NCBI RefSeq assembly: GCF_001898575.1
Contig: NZ_MKUD01000022.1
Location: forward strand, 51,006 to 115,005
DNA length: 64,000 nucleotides
Origin: Spirosoma sp. 48-14
GTDB taxonomy: Bacteria; Bacteroidota; Bacteroidia; Cytophagales; Spirosomataceae
Reading direction: 5' to 3'
Part shown: positions 25,765-32,894 of the stretch, one piece after another
Layout: every line of letters starts with the position of its first letter
How positions within the stretch are numbered: position 1 is the stretch's first letter
Position numbers and translations under genes: made by a program
Notes under the pieces: generated by a model
The model's database searches: none
Told to the model about the DNA's origin: nothing
What the model saw: the letters and a program-made list of their open reading frames with translations, nothing else

Positions 25765-26358
25765 TTACTCAATCGTAACATGTTTCCAGTTCTCGCCTGA
25801 CCGAATCCGGTTTAACTGTGTATGGGTGATACCAAACTGCTTGGCAATCATCTTTAACCGATTTTTGTCGTTTAGTAGAAGTTTCTTGATGATTTTGACC
25901 TTGCTTTCGGTTAGTTTATAATTACGGGTCTGACGAGGGATTAGCCGGTTTTTAAGGTTAGGGTTATTCCGATTATGCTCAATCATGTCAGCCTTTGTAA
26001 CCCATCGCAGATTCTGGAAGTGGTTATTGAGTTTGTCATGATCAAGATGGATCACAAACGTCTGATCGGGATGGCTACGCGTAACAAAATGTTCGGCTAC
26101 CAGTTTGTGGATATACCGATTTATAGTTTTACCGCCAGATCGGATGTTAAGCGATCTATAGCCCTGAATTACAGAGCCTTTTATGGGTTTACCCGGTGTA
26201 TGGCCGGAAGGACTTGATGAACGATTTGTGGGAGCCGATTGGAAGCTACGAAGCCGTCCATAGTTGGAGACTTCGTAATGAGGAGGGTTTTCAATACCTT
26301 CAAACACGATCGGTGTCCACTTTTCATTCCAAAAATTCTGTTTGTCTTTGGCATCCAT
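25765..26358 (-). CDS. Free-standing NUMOD4-HNH endonuclease with C-terminal helix-turn-helix
   Basis: The 197-residue protein has an N-terminal NUMOD4 domain (WTPIVFEGIENPPHYEVSNYGRLRSF). A zinc-free HNH_3 core follows: NRYIHKLVAEHFV, then VIHLDHDKLNNHFQNLRWVT. The HxDHxxLNN and NLRWVT signature is typical of homing-type nucleases. The last 50 residues (KLTESKVKIIKKLLL, QFGITHTQLNRIRSG) look like a DNA-binding helix-turn-helix. No intron or intein surrounds it, so it is a free-standing selfish or domesticated nuclease. Its upstream DNA is AT-rich relative to neighbours, suggesting import. Confidence 0.85.
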   Translation of the reverse strand: MDAKDKQNFWNEKWTPIVFEGIENPPHYEVSNYGRLRSFQSAPTNRSSSPSGHTPGKPIKGSVIQGYRSLNIRSGGKTINRYIHKLVAEHFVTRSHPDQTFVIHLDHDKLNNHFQNLRWVTKADMIEHNRNNPNLKNRLIPRQTRNYKLTESKVKIIKKLLLNDKNRLKMIAKQFGITHTQLNRIRSGENWKHVTIE

Positions 26359-26641
26359 GACCGATGATTTTTATGATAGCCGTGAATTTCAGCCGGATAT
26401 GAGCTTTCTGATGAGTCCTTAACAACTATAGGGCAAAATAGTTGTAACATAATGATTTTACTACCAAGATTCTTTTAAAATGCTCACTTAATATGATAAG
26501 CTATTGATAATGAACAAATTTATAGCATAAGTAATGTCAATAGTAAATTTAATTGATAAAGCGGGTGTTAATGGCTTCGAAACTGCTTCTTCTCCAGATT
26601 GGTTAAGTGTATAGAAAGGTATATTATGCCTTCGTACTACT
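26359..26641. other. AT-rich spacer, possible transfer scar
   Basis: These 283 nt are visibly richer in A and T than flanking DNA, most clearly from 26440 to 26580. I found no gene, palindrome or direct repeat pair that would define an insertion boundary. It should contain the promoters for the HNH and CoA-binding genes. Confidence 0.4.
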
Positions 26642-27019
26642 ATGACAATGAATGCTCAGAAGAAAAAAACGCTTATAGTTGGAGCAACCGCTAAAGCTGG
26701 GCGCTATGCCAATCTGGCTGCTTACCGTTTGCTTCAACATGGCCATACTATAGAATTACTGGGATCGCGGGAGGGGGACATCGAAGGACATCCTATCCGG
26801 ACTGGCGAGCCAGATTTACAGGGGATCGATACAGTAACGATGTATGTAGGACCCCAAAATCAACCTAAATTGTATGAGTATATTAAACGGCTAAAACCCA
26901 AACGGGTTATCTTTAACCCCGGTGCCGAAAACCCCGAATTTGACAAACAGCTTCGGGCAGAGGGAGTCGAGACCATCGAAGCCTGTACCCTGGTCATGCT
27001 TTCGGTGGGGACTTATTGA
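26642..27019 (+). CDS. CoA-binding domain protein (CoA_binding_2, YccU-like)
   Basis: The 125-residue protein is a single Rossmann-like CoA_binding_2 domain: KKTLIVGATAKAGRYANLAAYRLLQHGHTI (nucleotide loop GATAKAGRYA), then LQGIDTVTMYVGPQ, KPKRVIFNPGAENPEF and a C-terminal LRAEGVETIEACTLVMLSVGTY. Members bind CoA or a nucleotide; the physiological role is unknown. The gene is convergent with fabH; a perfect 26-bp hairpin bridges the two stop codons. Confidence 0.87.
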   Translation: MTMNAQKKKTLIVGATAKAGRYANLAAYRLLQHGHTIELLGSREGDIEGHPIRTGEPDLQGIDTVTMYVGPQNQPKLYEYIKRLKPKRVIFNPGAENPEFDKQLRAEGVETIEACTLVMLSVGTY

Positions 27020-27087
27020 TGATTGAATTGTTGAGTGACTGAATGATTGAATAAATTAACAATTCAGTCACTCAACAATTCAATCAT
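27019..27087. repeat. Perfect 26-bp hairpin joining two convergent stop codons
   Basis: Arms 27019-27044 and 27062-27087 are perfect complements. The left arm begins on the last base of the CoA-binding gene's TGA; the right arm ends on the first base of the fabH stop triplet. The arm is made of 8-nt words ATGATTGA, ATTGTTGA, GTGACTGA, ATGATTGA. It should act as a bidirectional terminator. Confidence 0.93.
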
Positions 27088-28094
27088 TACCATTTGATCA
27101 GTGCTGATGCCCAGGTGAATCCGCTGCCGAATGCGGCCAGACAGACCAGGTCACCGGGTTTAATACGCCCTTCTTCATAAGCTTCGGTTAATGCAATCGG
27201 GATAGAAGCTGCCGTTGTGTTGCCATACTTCTGAATGTTGTTGAAGACTTTTTCTTCAGGCAAGTTCATCTGTTGACGAACATACTCCGAGATTCGGATA
27301 TTCGCCTGGTGAGGAACCAATAAGGCCAGATCTTCCGGTTTGTACGCATTGGCTGCTAAACTCTCCTGAATGACTTCCGCAAACCGTACGACAGCATGCT
27401 TGAAGACGGCGTTCCCGTTCATGGTTACATTGTAGTTGCCACCTGACAGGGTTTCTTCCGTAAGCCAGCGTCCTTCACGACTACTGCCAGGGTCCCGAAC
27501 GTATAATTCTTCGGCATAACGTCCGTCGGCATGTAAATGAGTTGATAAGATGCGGTGTTCTGGGTCGGTCGTGGCCTGTACGACAGCAGCCCCGGCTCCA
27601 TCGCCGAAAATGACGGCTACCCCCCGCCCTTCATTACTTTTATTCAGGAAGGTTGATTGGATCTCTGAGCCGACAACCAGTATGGTCTTATACATGCCGG
27701 TTTTAATGAATTGATCGGCAATGGAAAGTGCATAAACGAAGCCGGAGCATTGATTCCGAATGTCGATCACGCCAACGCCTTCCAGACCTAATTCACGCTG
27801 CATAAGAAAGGCTGAACCGGGAAAGTAATAGTCGGGCGTGATGGTTGCATAAACAATCAGGTCAACTTCTTTAGTATCGACCTGGGATCGATCGAGGGCC
27901 ATGCGCGAGGCAGCGGTAGCCATGCTGGCGTTGGTATCTTTACCGTAAGTGAAGTAGCGTCGTTGCTTTATCCCCGTCCGTTCCTGAATCCAGGCATCCG
28001 AGGTATCCATATGTTGGGTTAAATCCTGGTTCGTTACGATGGTTTCAGGAACGTAGAAGCCTAACCCTTTAATACTAGCGTAAGTGGTATTCAT
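27087..28094 (-). CDS. fabH: 3-oxoacyl-ACP synthase III
   Basis: The 335-residue thiolase-fold enzyme starts fatty acid synthesis by condensing acyl-CoA with malonyl-ACP. The catalytic triad is Cys116 (RNQCSGFVYA), His262 (LVPHQANIR) and Asn292 (KYGNTTAAS). The acyl-CoA-binding Trp is in DAWIQERTGI, and the C-terminal GFG motif is CLAAFGSGFTWASAL. Some Bacteroidota carry several FabH-like paralogues, so a specialised KAS III is possible. It lies downstream of purS with a 167-nt gap that holds a long hairpin. Confidence 0.92.
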   Translation of the reverse strand: MNTTYASIKGLGFYVPETIVTNQDLTQHMDTSDAWIQERTGIKQRRYFTYGKDTNASMATAASRMALDRSQVDTKEVDLIVYATITPDYYFPGSAFLMQRELGLEGVGVIDIRNQCSGFVYALSIADQFIKTGMYKTILVVGSEIQSTFLNKSNEGRGVAVIFGDGAGAAVVQATTDPEHRILSTHLHADGRYAEELYVRDPGSSREGRWLTEETLSGGNYNVTMNGNAVFKHAVVRFAEVIQESLAANAYKPEDLALLVPHQANIRISEYVRQQMNLPEEKVFNNIQKYGNTTAASIPIALTEAYEEGRIKPGDLVCLAAFGSGFTWASALIKW

Positions 28095-28159
28095 TCGTCA
28101 AAATCAAATAGTCGGCAAAGGTACAAAGGAATCCTCCAGAATGGTATGCATCGTCAACG

Positions 28160-28241
28160 CAAAGGCACAGCCATCACAAAGAACGTCGACCAATAATTGA
28201 TTGGTTATGAGGTGTCCTTCTTTGTGATAGCTGCGCCTTTG
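28160..28241. repeat. 24-nt-arm inverted repeat between purS and fabH
   Basis: Arms 28160-28183 and 28218-28241 match at 22 of 24 positions (both mismatches are G-U compatible on one strand). A second stem ACCAAT / ATTGGT lies inside the loop, so the whole folds as a branched hairpin. Confidence 0.85.
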
Positions 28242-28261
28242 TAGAAAAAGGATATGTACGT

Positions 28262-28513
28262 TTAAGCGGGCTGTAGCTCAAACGAATACTCTTCCATGAT
28301 CAGGTTGGCCAGTAGCTGGCGACAGGCCGAATCAACGGTGGTACGAGCTTGTTCTTCGGTATCGGCATCCACTTCAAGCCGGATGTGTTTTCCGATCCGA
28401 ACATTATCGATGGTGTCCATCTGGAGATTATGCAAACCCAGTTTTACGGCTTTGCCCTGCGGGTCCAGAATTTCCGAACGGGTCATGATGTTGATTTCGG
28501 CGATGTACTTCAT
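28262..28513 (-). CDS. purS: Phosphoribosylformylglycinamidine synthase subunit PurS
   Basis: The start at 28513 gives an 83-residue protein, the usual PurS size; the longer frame from 28570 would be translated through a hairpin. PurS binds PurQ and PurL to form the FGAM synthase that makes step 4 of purine synthesis. Motifs: AEINIMTRSEILDPQGKAV, LGLHNLQMDTIDNVRIGKHI and the C-terminal ANLIMEEYSFEL. No purQ or purL lies next to it, which is unusual. The repeat hairpin directly upstream separates it from pssA. Confidence 0.9.
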   Translation of the reverse strand: MKYIAEINIMTRSEILDPQGKAVKLGLHNLQMDTIDNVRIGKHIRLEVDADTEEQARTTVDSACRQLLANLIMEEYSFELQPA

Positions 28514-28520
28514 TGGTAAG

Positions 28521-28596
28521 GAGTGAAAGAGTGAAAGAGTGAAAGAGTGAATTGGGAGTGGGATGATCACTCTTTCGCTCTTTCGCTCTTTCGCTC
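28521..28596. repeat. 30-bp hairpin made of 8-nt tandem words, overlapping the pssA end
   Basis: Arms 28521-28550 and 28567-28596 pair over 30 bp with three single-base differences (T-G on the + strand). The left arm is 3.75 copies of the word GTGAAAGA. The pssA stop codon and its last nine codons lie in the right arm, so the tail of PssA is encoded by the repeat. Confidence 0.93.
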
Positions 28597-29265
28597 ATTT
28601 GAGATTAGTGAAACAACGATATATAGCAGAATAATCAGGGGAATGGCTGCAAACTGCAAAAATAACAGCAGTAGCACGGATGCAATCAGAAAACTATATT
28701 TTATTCGATTTTCGGCCCATCCAAACGACTTAAACTTTAGCGCAAAGAGGGGAATTTCGGAGACCATCAGGAATGAAAAAGCGATGATCATTCCTAAGGC
28801 GTAATCATTTTGCCAGAATGCATCGTATTGGGGCTGATACGTATGCATGAGCGGAAAAGCCGCAATCAACATGGTATTGGCAGGCGTAGGCACCCCAATA
28901 AACTGGTCGCTTTGGCGGGTGTCGATATTGAATTTGGCTAATCGCAGAGCCGATAACACAGCGATCAGGAAAGCACCGTATGAAATACTCCCCAGATTCT
29001 GATACCAGCAAAGCTGGAACATGATGGTCGCGGGAAGAACGCCAAACGTAACCATATCGGCCAGTGAATCCAGTTCCTTGCCAAACGGCCCCGACACCTT
29101 CACCAGACGGGCCACAAAGCCATCTCCAAAGTCGAGAATGGCAGCTACGCCAATTAACCAGGCTGCTGTATCGAGATAGCCACGCATGGCCATAACCAGT
29201 CCAATACACCCGCATAGCAAATTGCCGCAGGTCATGGCATTCGGGAGATGTTTGAGCAGGTTCAT
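28567..29265 (-). CDS. pssA: CDP-diacylglycerol-serine O-phosphatidyltransferase
   Basis: The 232-residue membrane enzyme makes phosphatidylserine, precursor of phosphatidylethanolamine. The CDP-alcohol phosphatidyltransferase motif is complete: DFGDGFVARLVKVSGPFGKELDSLADMV, read as DG(x)2AR(x)8G(x)3D(x)3D. Around it are six to seven membrane helices. The C-terminal ten residues (NERKSERAKE) are charged and are encoded by a 8-nt tandem word repeat, not by conserved family sequence. No psd is adjacent. Confidence 0.92.
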   Translation of the reverse strand: MNLLKHLPNAMTCGNLLCGCIGLVMAMRGYLDTAAWLIGVAAILDFGDGFVARLVKVSGPFGKELDSLADMVTFGVLPATIMFQLCWYQNLGSISYGAFLIAVLSALRLAKFNIDTRQSDQFIGVPTPANTMLIAAFPLMHTYQPQYDAFWQNDYALGMIIAFSFLMVSEIPLFALKFKSFGWAENRIKYSFLIASVLLLLFLQFAAIPLIILLYIVVSLISNERKSERAKE

Positions 29266-29292
29266 AGCTGTAAAACGGACTAGCCGCCCGTT

Positions 29293-29931
29293 TTATAGTT
29301 TTACGTATGGATTTGTTTGTTTCTCGCGACCAATTGTGGTAGGAGCCATGTGGCCTGGATACACAGTATAATCGTCGGGCAAGGTATACAGTTTTGTTCG
29401 GATACTGGTCATCAAGTCAGAATAGCTACAGTACGGAAGATCTGTACGGCCAACACTACCTCTGAACAATACATCACCACCGACTACATAACGTTCGGCA
29501 TGATTGACAAACGCAATATGTCCGGGTGCGTGGCCAGGTACAAACAAGGTGTCCAGCACGGTATTTCCGAATGTGAACTGATCGCCCTCCTGAATAAACT
29601 CATCTATCTCTGAGGGTTCGTAGCCACGTAAGCCAAAAAGCGCACAACGAGACGCAACTTCATTATAAATGACCATGTCCAGCTGATTCAGATAGGCCTT
29701 TACCCCAAATTTTCGCTTCACGTAAGCAACGCCAAATACATGGTCAAGATGGGCATGCGTTAACAGCAGGTATTTAACCGTTAGTTTATTCGTTTCGATA
29801 AAACGCCATAAGATTTCCTTTTCAACTTGTTCATAACAGCCAGGATCGATGATGACGGCCTCATTAGTCGTTTCATCGGCAATGACGTAAGTGTTTTCCT
29901 GAAACGGAGAAAATGTAAAGGAGTGAATCAT
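29293..29931 (-). CDS. MBL-fold metallo-hydrolase (glyoxalase II-like)
   Basis: I chose the ATG at 29931, which gives the usual start MIHSFTFSPFQENTYVIADE; in-frame ATGs at 29946 and 29979 are alternatives. The 212-residue protein has the zinc-binding motif THAHLDHVFG, the His in VPGHAPGHIAF, and Asp in VVGGDVLF followed by a final His in VYPGHMAP. It is the single-domain hydroxyacylglutathione-hydrolase-like form common in Bacteroidota. The likely substrate is a thioester, but this is not shown. It sits in the rsmI-like to pssA run. Confidence 0.87.
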   Translation of the reverse strand: MIHSFTFSPFQENTYVIADETTNEAVIIDPGCYEQVEKEILWRFIETNKLTVKYLLLTHAHLDHVFGVAYVKRKFGVKAYLNQLDMVIYNEVASRCALFGLRGYEPSEIDEFIQEGDQFTFGNTVLDTLFVPGHAPGHIAFVNHAERYVVGGDVLFRGSVGRTDLPYCSYSDLMTSIRTKLYTLPDDYTVYPGHMAPTTIGREKQTNPYVKL

Positions 29932-30011
29932 GCGTGACGCAGACATCTTGTCCGCCTTGTTAGGTAAGTATTCGGGCAAGCTTCGTAAACGTCAGCCCAG
30001 CCACCTTACGG

Positions 30012-30713
30012 TTACAAAAGTAGAAACACGGTTGGTTTTTTTCGTAAATCTGGTACGTTCGATTTCCATTCGCGGATGGTTAGCGTACGGACGAGCGCGT
30101 CAGGCGCGGTCAGATTACTGGCAACACACAGCCGGGTATTTGCCTGACAACTAGTCAGTATATCCGCGAAAAGAGCATCATTTCGGTAGGGCGTTTCCAT
30201 GAAAATCTGGGTTTGCTGATGCTGTTGAGCCTCTTTTTCCAGGTTACGTAATGTACGAGCCCGGTCTTGTCGGTCAATTGGGAGGTACCCGTGGAACACA
30301 AATGATTGCCCACTCATACCCGACGCCATCAGGGCCAGTAGAATAGAGGAAGGCCCCACCAGGGGTTCGACACGCCACCCCAGTGTATGAGCCATACCAA
30401 CGACTACTGCACCTGGATCAGCCACGCCTGGGCACCCTGCTTCCGACAAAACGCCTGCATGTTGCTTTCGTTCGGTCAACTCCTGAATCTGCCGACGAGT
30501 TTCTGTTGGTGGAGTATCTTTAGTTAGCTCGAAAAATAGCGTCTCGTCAATGATCCGGGATGTTTTCAGGCTGCTGATAAACCGTCGAGCCGATCGCACA
30601 TTTTCAACGAAATACGTATCTGTTTTTTCGATTATCTCGCGAATAGTAGGGGGGAGCACCATTTGTGCCGTATCATCGGCGAGTAAAGTCGGAATTAAGT
30701 AAAGTGTTGGCAT
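30012..30713 (-). CDS. Tetrapyrrole-methylase-fold SAM-dependent methyltransferase (RsmI-like)
   Basis: The 233-residue protein has the fold of the uroporphyrin-III C-methyltransferase superfamily and resembles RsmI, which 2'-O-methylates C1402 of 16S rRNA. Seen are the N-terminal LYLIPTLLADD, VENVRSARRFI, the SAM-binding AGVLSEAGCPGVADPG, VEPLVGPSSILLALMASG and the substrate segment MSGQSFVFHGYLP. The RsmI C-terminal domain is missing, as in a second paralogue type of Bacteroidota. It overlaps the upstream hydrolase stop by 1 nt. Confidence 0.85.
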   Translation of the reverse strand: MPTLYLIPTLLADDTAQMVLPPTIREIIEKTDTYFVENVRSARRFISSLKTSRIIDETLFFELTKDTPPTETRRQIQELTERKQHAGVLSEAGCPGVADPGAVVVGMAHTLGWRVEPLVGPSSILLALMASGMSGQSFVFHGYLPIDRQDRARTLRNLEKEAQQHQQTQIFMETPYRNDALFADILTSCQANTRLCVASNLTAPDALVRTLTIREWKSNVPDLRKKPTVFLLL

Positions 30714-31486
30714 TACTTATTTTCAATAAACGTCATCAATACGTCAACAAACTCGACTGGCTTTTCGGCTTGTACCCAATGCCCAGTCCCCTGAATTGTT
30801 TCGATCTGGGCATTGGGAAATATGCGCTTAATCGTCGGAATGTCATCGTCAAGGATGTAAGGAGACTCGCTACCCCGAATAAATAGCGTCGGTTCGGTAA
30901 TAATCCGGGGATTGGTCAGTTCTTCTCCAATACCATGCAGTTCGCGTTCGATGACCGGAATGTTTATGCGCCAGTCGAATCCGCCCTGCTCGGTTCGGTA
31001 TAAATTTTTCAACAGAAATTGCCTTACGGTGTACGAAGGCTCATACCGTTGCAAAACCGCATCGGCTTCTGTACGTCCTTTAATTGCAGTGAGATCAGTA
31101 GCTTTTAGCCCTCGAATGAGCTCGGCATGATGAACGGGGTAGAATTTTGGTGCAATATCGACGACGACGAGTTTTTGATAGGTGCCTGGGTAGAGCATGG
31201 CATATTGCATGACAGCTTTACCCCCCATCGAATGCCCAACCAGAATCGGATTATCGAGCTGGTGGTCGGCAAGAAACTCGTGTAGATCGGACGCCATACT
31301 CTGGTAATCGTGTTCACTACCTCTTGGCGACTGACCATGATTCCGTTGATCGACCGCAAAAACGCGGTAACCTCGTGCGGCAATGGCTTTACTCGTTGTG
31401 AGCCAATTATCTGATGAACCAAATACGCCATGCAGAATCACAATGGCCGGACCTGACTCGCCAGTCTGGCGGTAAAATAATTTCAT
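30713..31486 (-). CDS. Alpha/beta-fold hydrolase (YbfF-like)
   Basis: The 257-residue hydrolase has a nucleophile elbow GHSMGG (Ser in VGHSMGGKAVMQYA), oxyanion region LHGVFGSSDNW, acidic residue near VVVDIAPKFYP and the catalytic His in GTGHWVQAEKP. The pattern VFAVDQRNHGQSPR matches YbfF-type esterases. It is probably a cytoplasmic esterase or thioesterase. Adjacent genes: selD 7 nt upstream, RsmI-like downstream with 1-nt overlap, so all three are one operon. Confidence 0.87.
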   Translation of the reverse strand: MKLFYRQTGESGPAIVILHGVFGSSDNWLTTSKAIAARGYRVFAVDQRNHGQSPRGSEHDYQSMASDLHEFLADHQLDNPILVGHSMGGKAVMQYAMLYPGTYQKLVVVDIAPKFYPVHHAELIRGLKATDLTAIKGRTEADAVLQRYEPSYTVRQFLLKNLYRTEQGGFDWRINIPVIERELHGIGEELTNPRIITEPTLFIRGSESPYILDDDIPTIKRIFPNAQIETIQGTGHWVQAEKPVEFVDVLMTFIENK

Positions 31487-31493
31487 CCAAACC

Positions 31494-32582
31494 TTAGTTT
31501 ACGTACACGATTTTTTCTCGTTGCTCGACTAGTTCACCAAACGAGGTTAGATGGAAACCGTTTTCGGAGGCTACGCGTTCAAACTCGTCCGTACTCTCGG
31601 CAGCTACGGCGATGAGTAAACCGCCAGACGTTTGTGGGTCTGCCAGAACGTACCGTTGTAACTCGGTTAATTCTGCTACTTTATGACCGTAACTATCCAG
31701 ATTCCGCGTTGTACCACCCGGAAAACTTTTTTGAGCTAGGTATTCATCCAGCATAGCCAACGTAGGAACAGCTTCGAAATTAAGTACAGCGCTAAGGCCT
31801 GAGCCTTCTGCCATTTCGATCAGGTGCCCAAGCAATCCAAAACCAGTCACATCGGTTAAGGCTTTGACGTACGGTAATTTACCTAGAACAGCGCCAAAGC
31901 TATTAAGTTGAGCCATCTGGTGGGGTGCTATATCAGCATGCTCGGGTTTTAACAAGCCTTTCTTCTGGGCTGTCGTTAGTATACCAACTCCCAATGGTTT
32001 AGTTAGGTAGAGCCGACAGCCTTGCGTAGCGGTGTTATTCTGTTTGAGGTGGTCAAGTCGTACCCGTCCGGTAACCGCCAGCCCAAAGATCGGCTCAGGG
32101 GAATCAATGCTGTGACCACCTGCTAGTGGAATACCTGCTTCCCGACAAATAGCACGGGACCCTTCCAGCACTTGACCCGCGACCTCCGGCGGCAATTTGT
32201 CTAATGGCCAACCGAGTATGGCAATCGCCATTATCGGCTCTCCGCCCATTGCATACACATCACTAATAGCATTGGCTGAAGCAATCCGCCCGAAGTCAAA
32301 CGCATCATCAACAATGGGCATGAAAAAGTCTGTCGTGCTGATAATGGCTTCACCATTACCGATATCCATTACGGCTGCATCGTCGCGTGAATCGTTGCCA
32401 ACGATAAGGGAATGGCTAATTGAGGAGAGCAAAGGTTGGCTTGTTTGCAACGGTAGGGCTGCATTACTGGTGCGTCCATGCAGAATCTTATCCAGAATTT
32501 TAGGCGATATCTTACAGCCGCATCCGGCTCCATGACTGTATTGGGTAAGCTGTATCGATTGTGTTTCCGCAGGAGTCATCAT
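31494..32582 (-). CDS. selD: Selenide, water dikinase
   Basis: The 362-residue enzyme makes selenophosphate from selenide and ATP, the selenium donor for selenocysteine and 2-selenouridine. The catalytic Cys is C21 with Cys23 and Lys24 in [13 protein letters not shown]21 is cysteine, not selenocysteine. The PurM-fold ATP site appears as [28 protein letters not shown] and [11 protein letters not shown]. No selA, selB or selU/mnmH is in the window, so where the selenophosphate is used cannot be told. It heads the run that ends at fabH. Confidence 0.94.
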   Translation of the reverse strand: MMTPAETQSIQLTQYSHGAGCGCKISPKILDKILHGRTSNAALPLQTSQPLLSSISHSLIVGNDSRDDAAVMDIGNGEAIISTTDFFMPIVDDAFDFGRIASANAISDVYAMGGEPIMAIAILGWPLDKLPPEVAGQVLEGSRAICREAGIPLAGGHSIDSPEPIFGLAVTGRVRLDHLKQNNTATQGCRLYLTKPLGVGILTTAQKKGLLKPEHADIAPHQMAQLNSFGAVLGKLPYVKALTDVTGFGLLGHLIEMAEGSGLSAVLNFEAVPTLAMLDEYLAQKSFPGGTTRNLDSYGHKVAELTELQRYVLADPQTSGGLLIAVAAESTDEFERVASENGFHLTSFGELVEQREKIVYVN

Positions 32583-32894
32583 AAGGCAAAACTAAGACAG
32601 AAATCAGGTAGTCGGGCAAGAGCCGGTCAGGTTATTTATTGAAACAGATTCAATGGACCATCGAAATGGGCAAGTGGCAAAAAATGACTTAATAATATGG
32701 TAACATTGATTAATAGAACGTAAACATTTAAAAATTGTGTTATTTGTAGGAATTTGTCTATAGAAATTGATATGGTGGTACTTTTTTAAGACGCCCCTCT
32801 TTTGGAAGCTCAAAAAAAATAGCATATTTGTCTCCTAATTGAGAACGCATCGAATCGATGAACACTCACCACTGCTAACCAAACAAACACTTCT
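32583..32894. other. Divergent promoter region of selD and the TonB receptor
   Basis: This 312-nt region is AT-rich and holds a candidate promoter for the receptor gene (32801-32830). No other element or RNA was recognised; small frames on the minus strand lack protein-like composition. Confidence 0.4.
32801..32830 (+). promoter_or_regulatory. Candidate Bacteroidota promoter for the TonB receptor
   Basis: TTTG (32801-32804), an 18-nt spacer and CATATTTG (32823-32830) match the consensus TTTG-N19-TAnnTTTG except for one base of the -7 box. A start near 32835 leaves a 5' UTR of about 60 nt. Confidence 0.5.

Noticed and set aside
25765..26460. Direct repeats that would mark an insertion of the HNH gene
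   Set aside because: Only a short shared word (GTAACAT) occurs on both sides, which is no more than expected by chance.
28514..28570. Longer N-terminus of PurS starting at 28570
   Set aside because: The extra residues are the translated hairpin; the 83-residue form equals normal PurS length.
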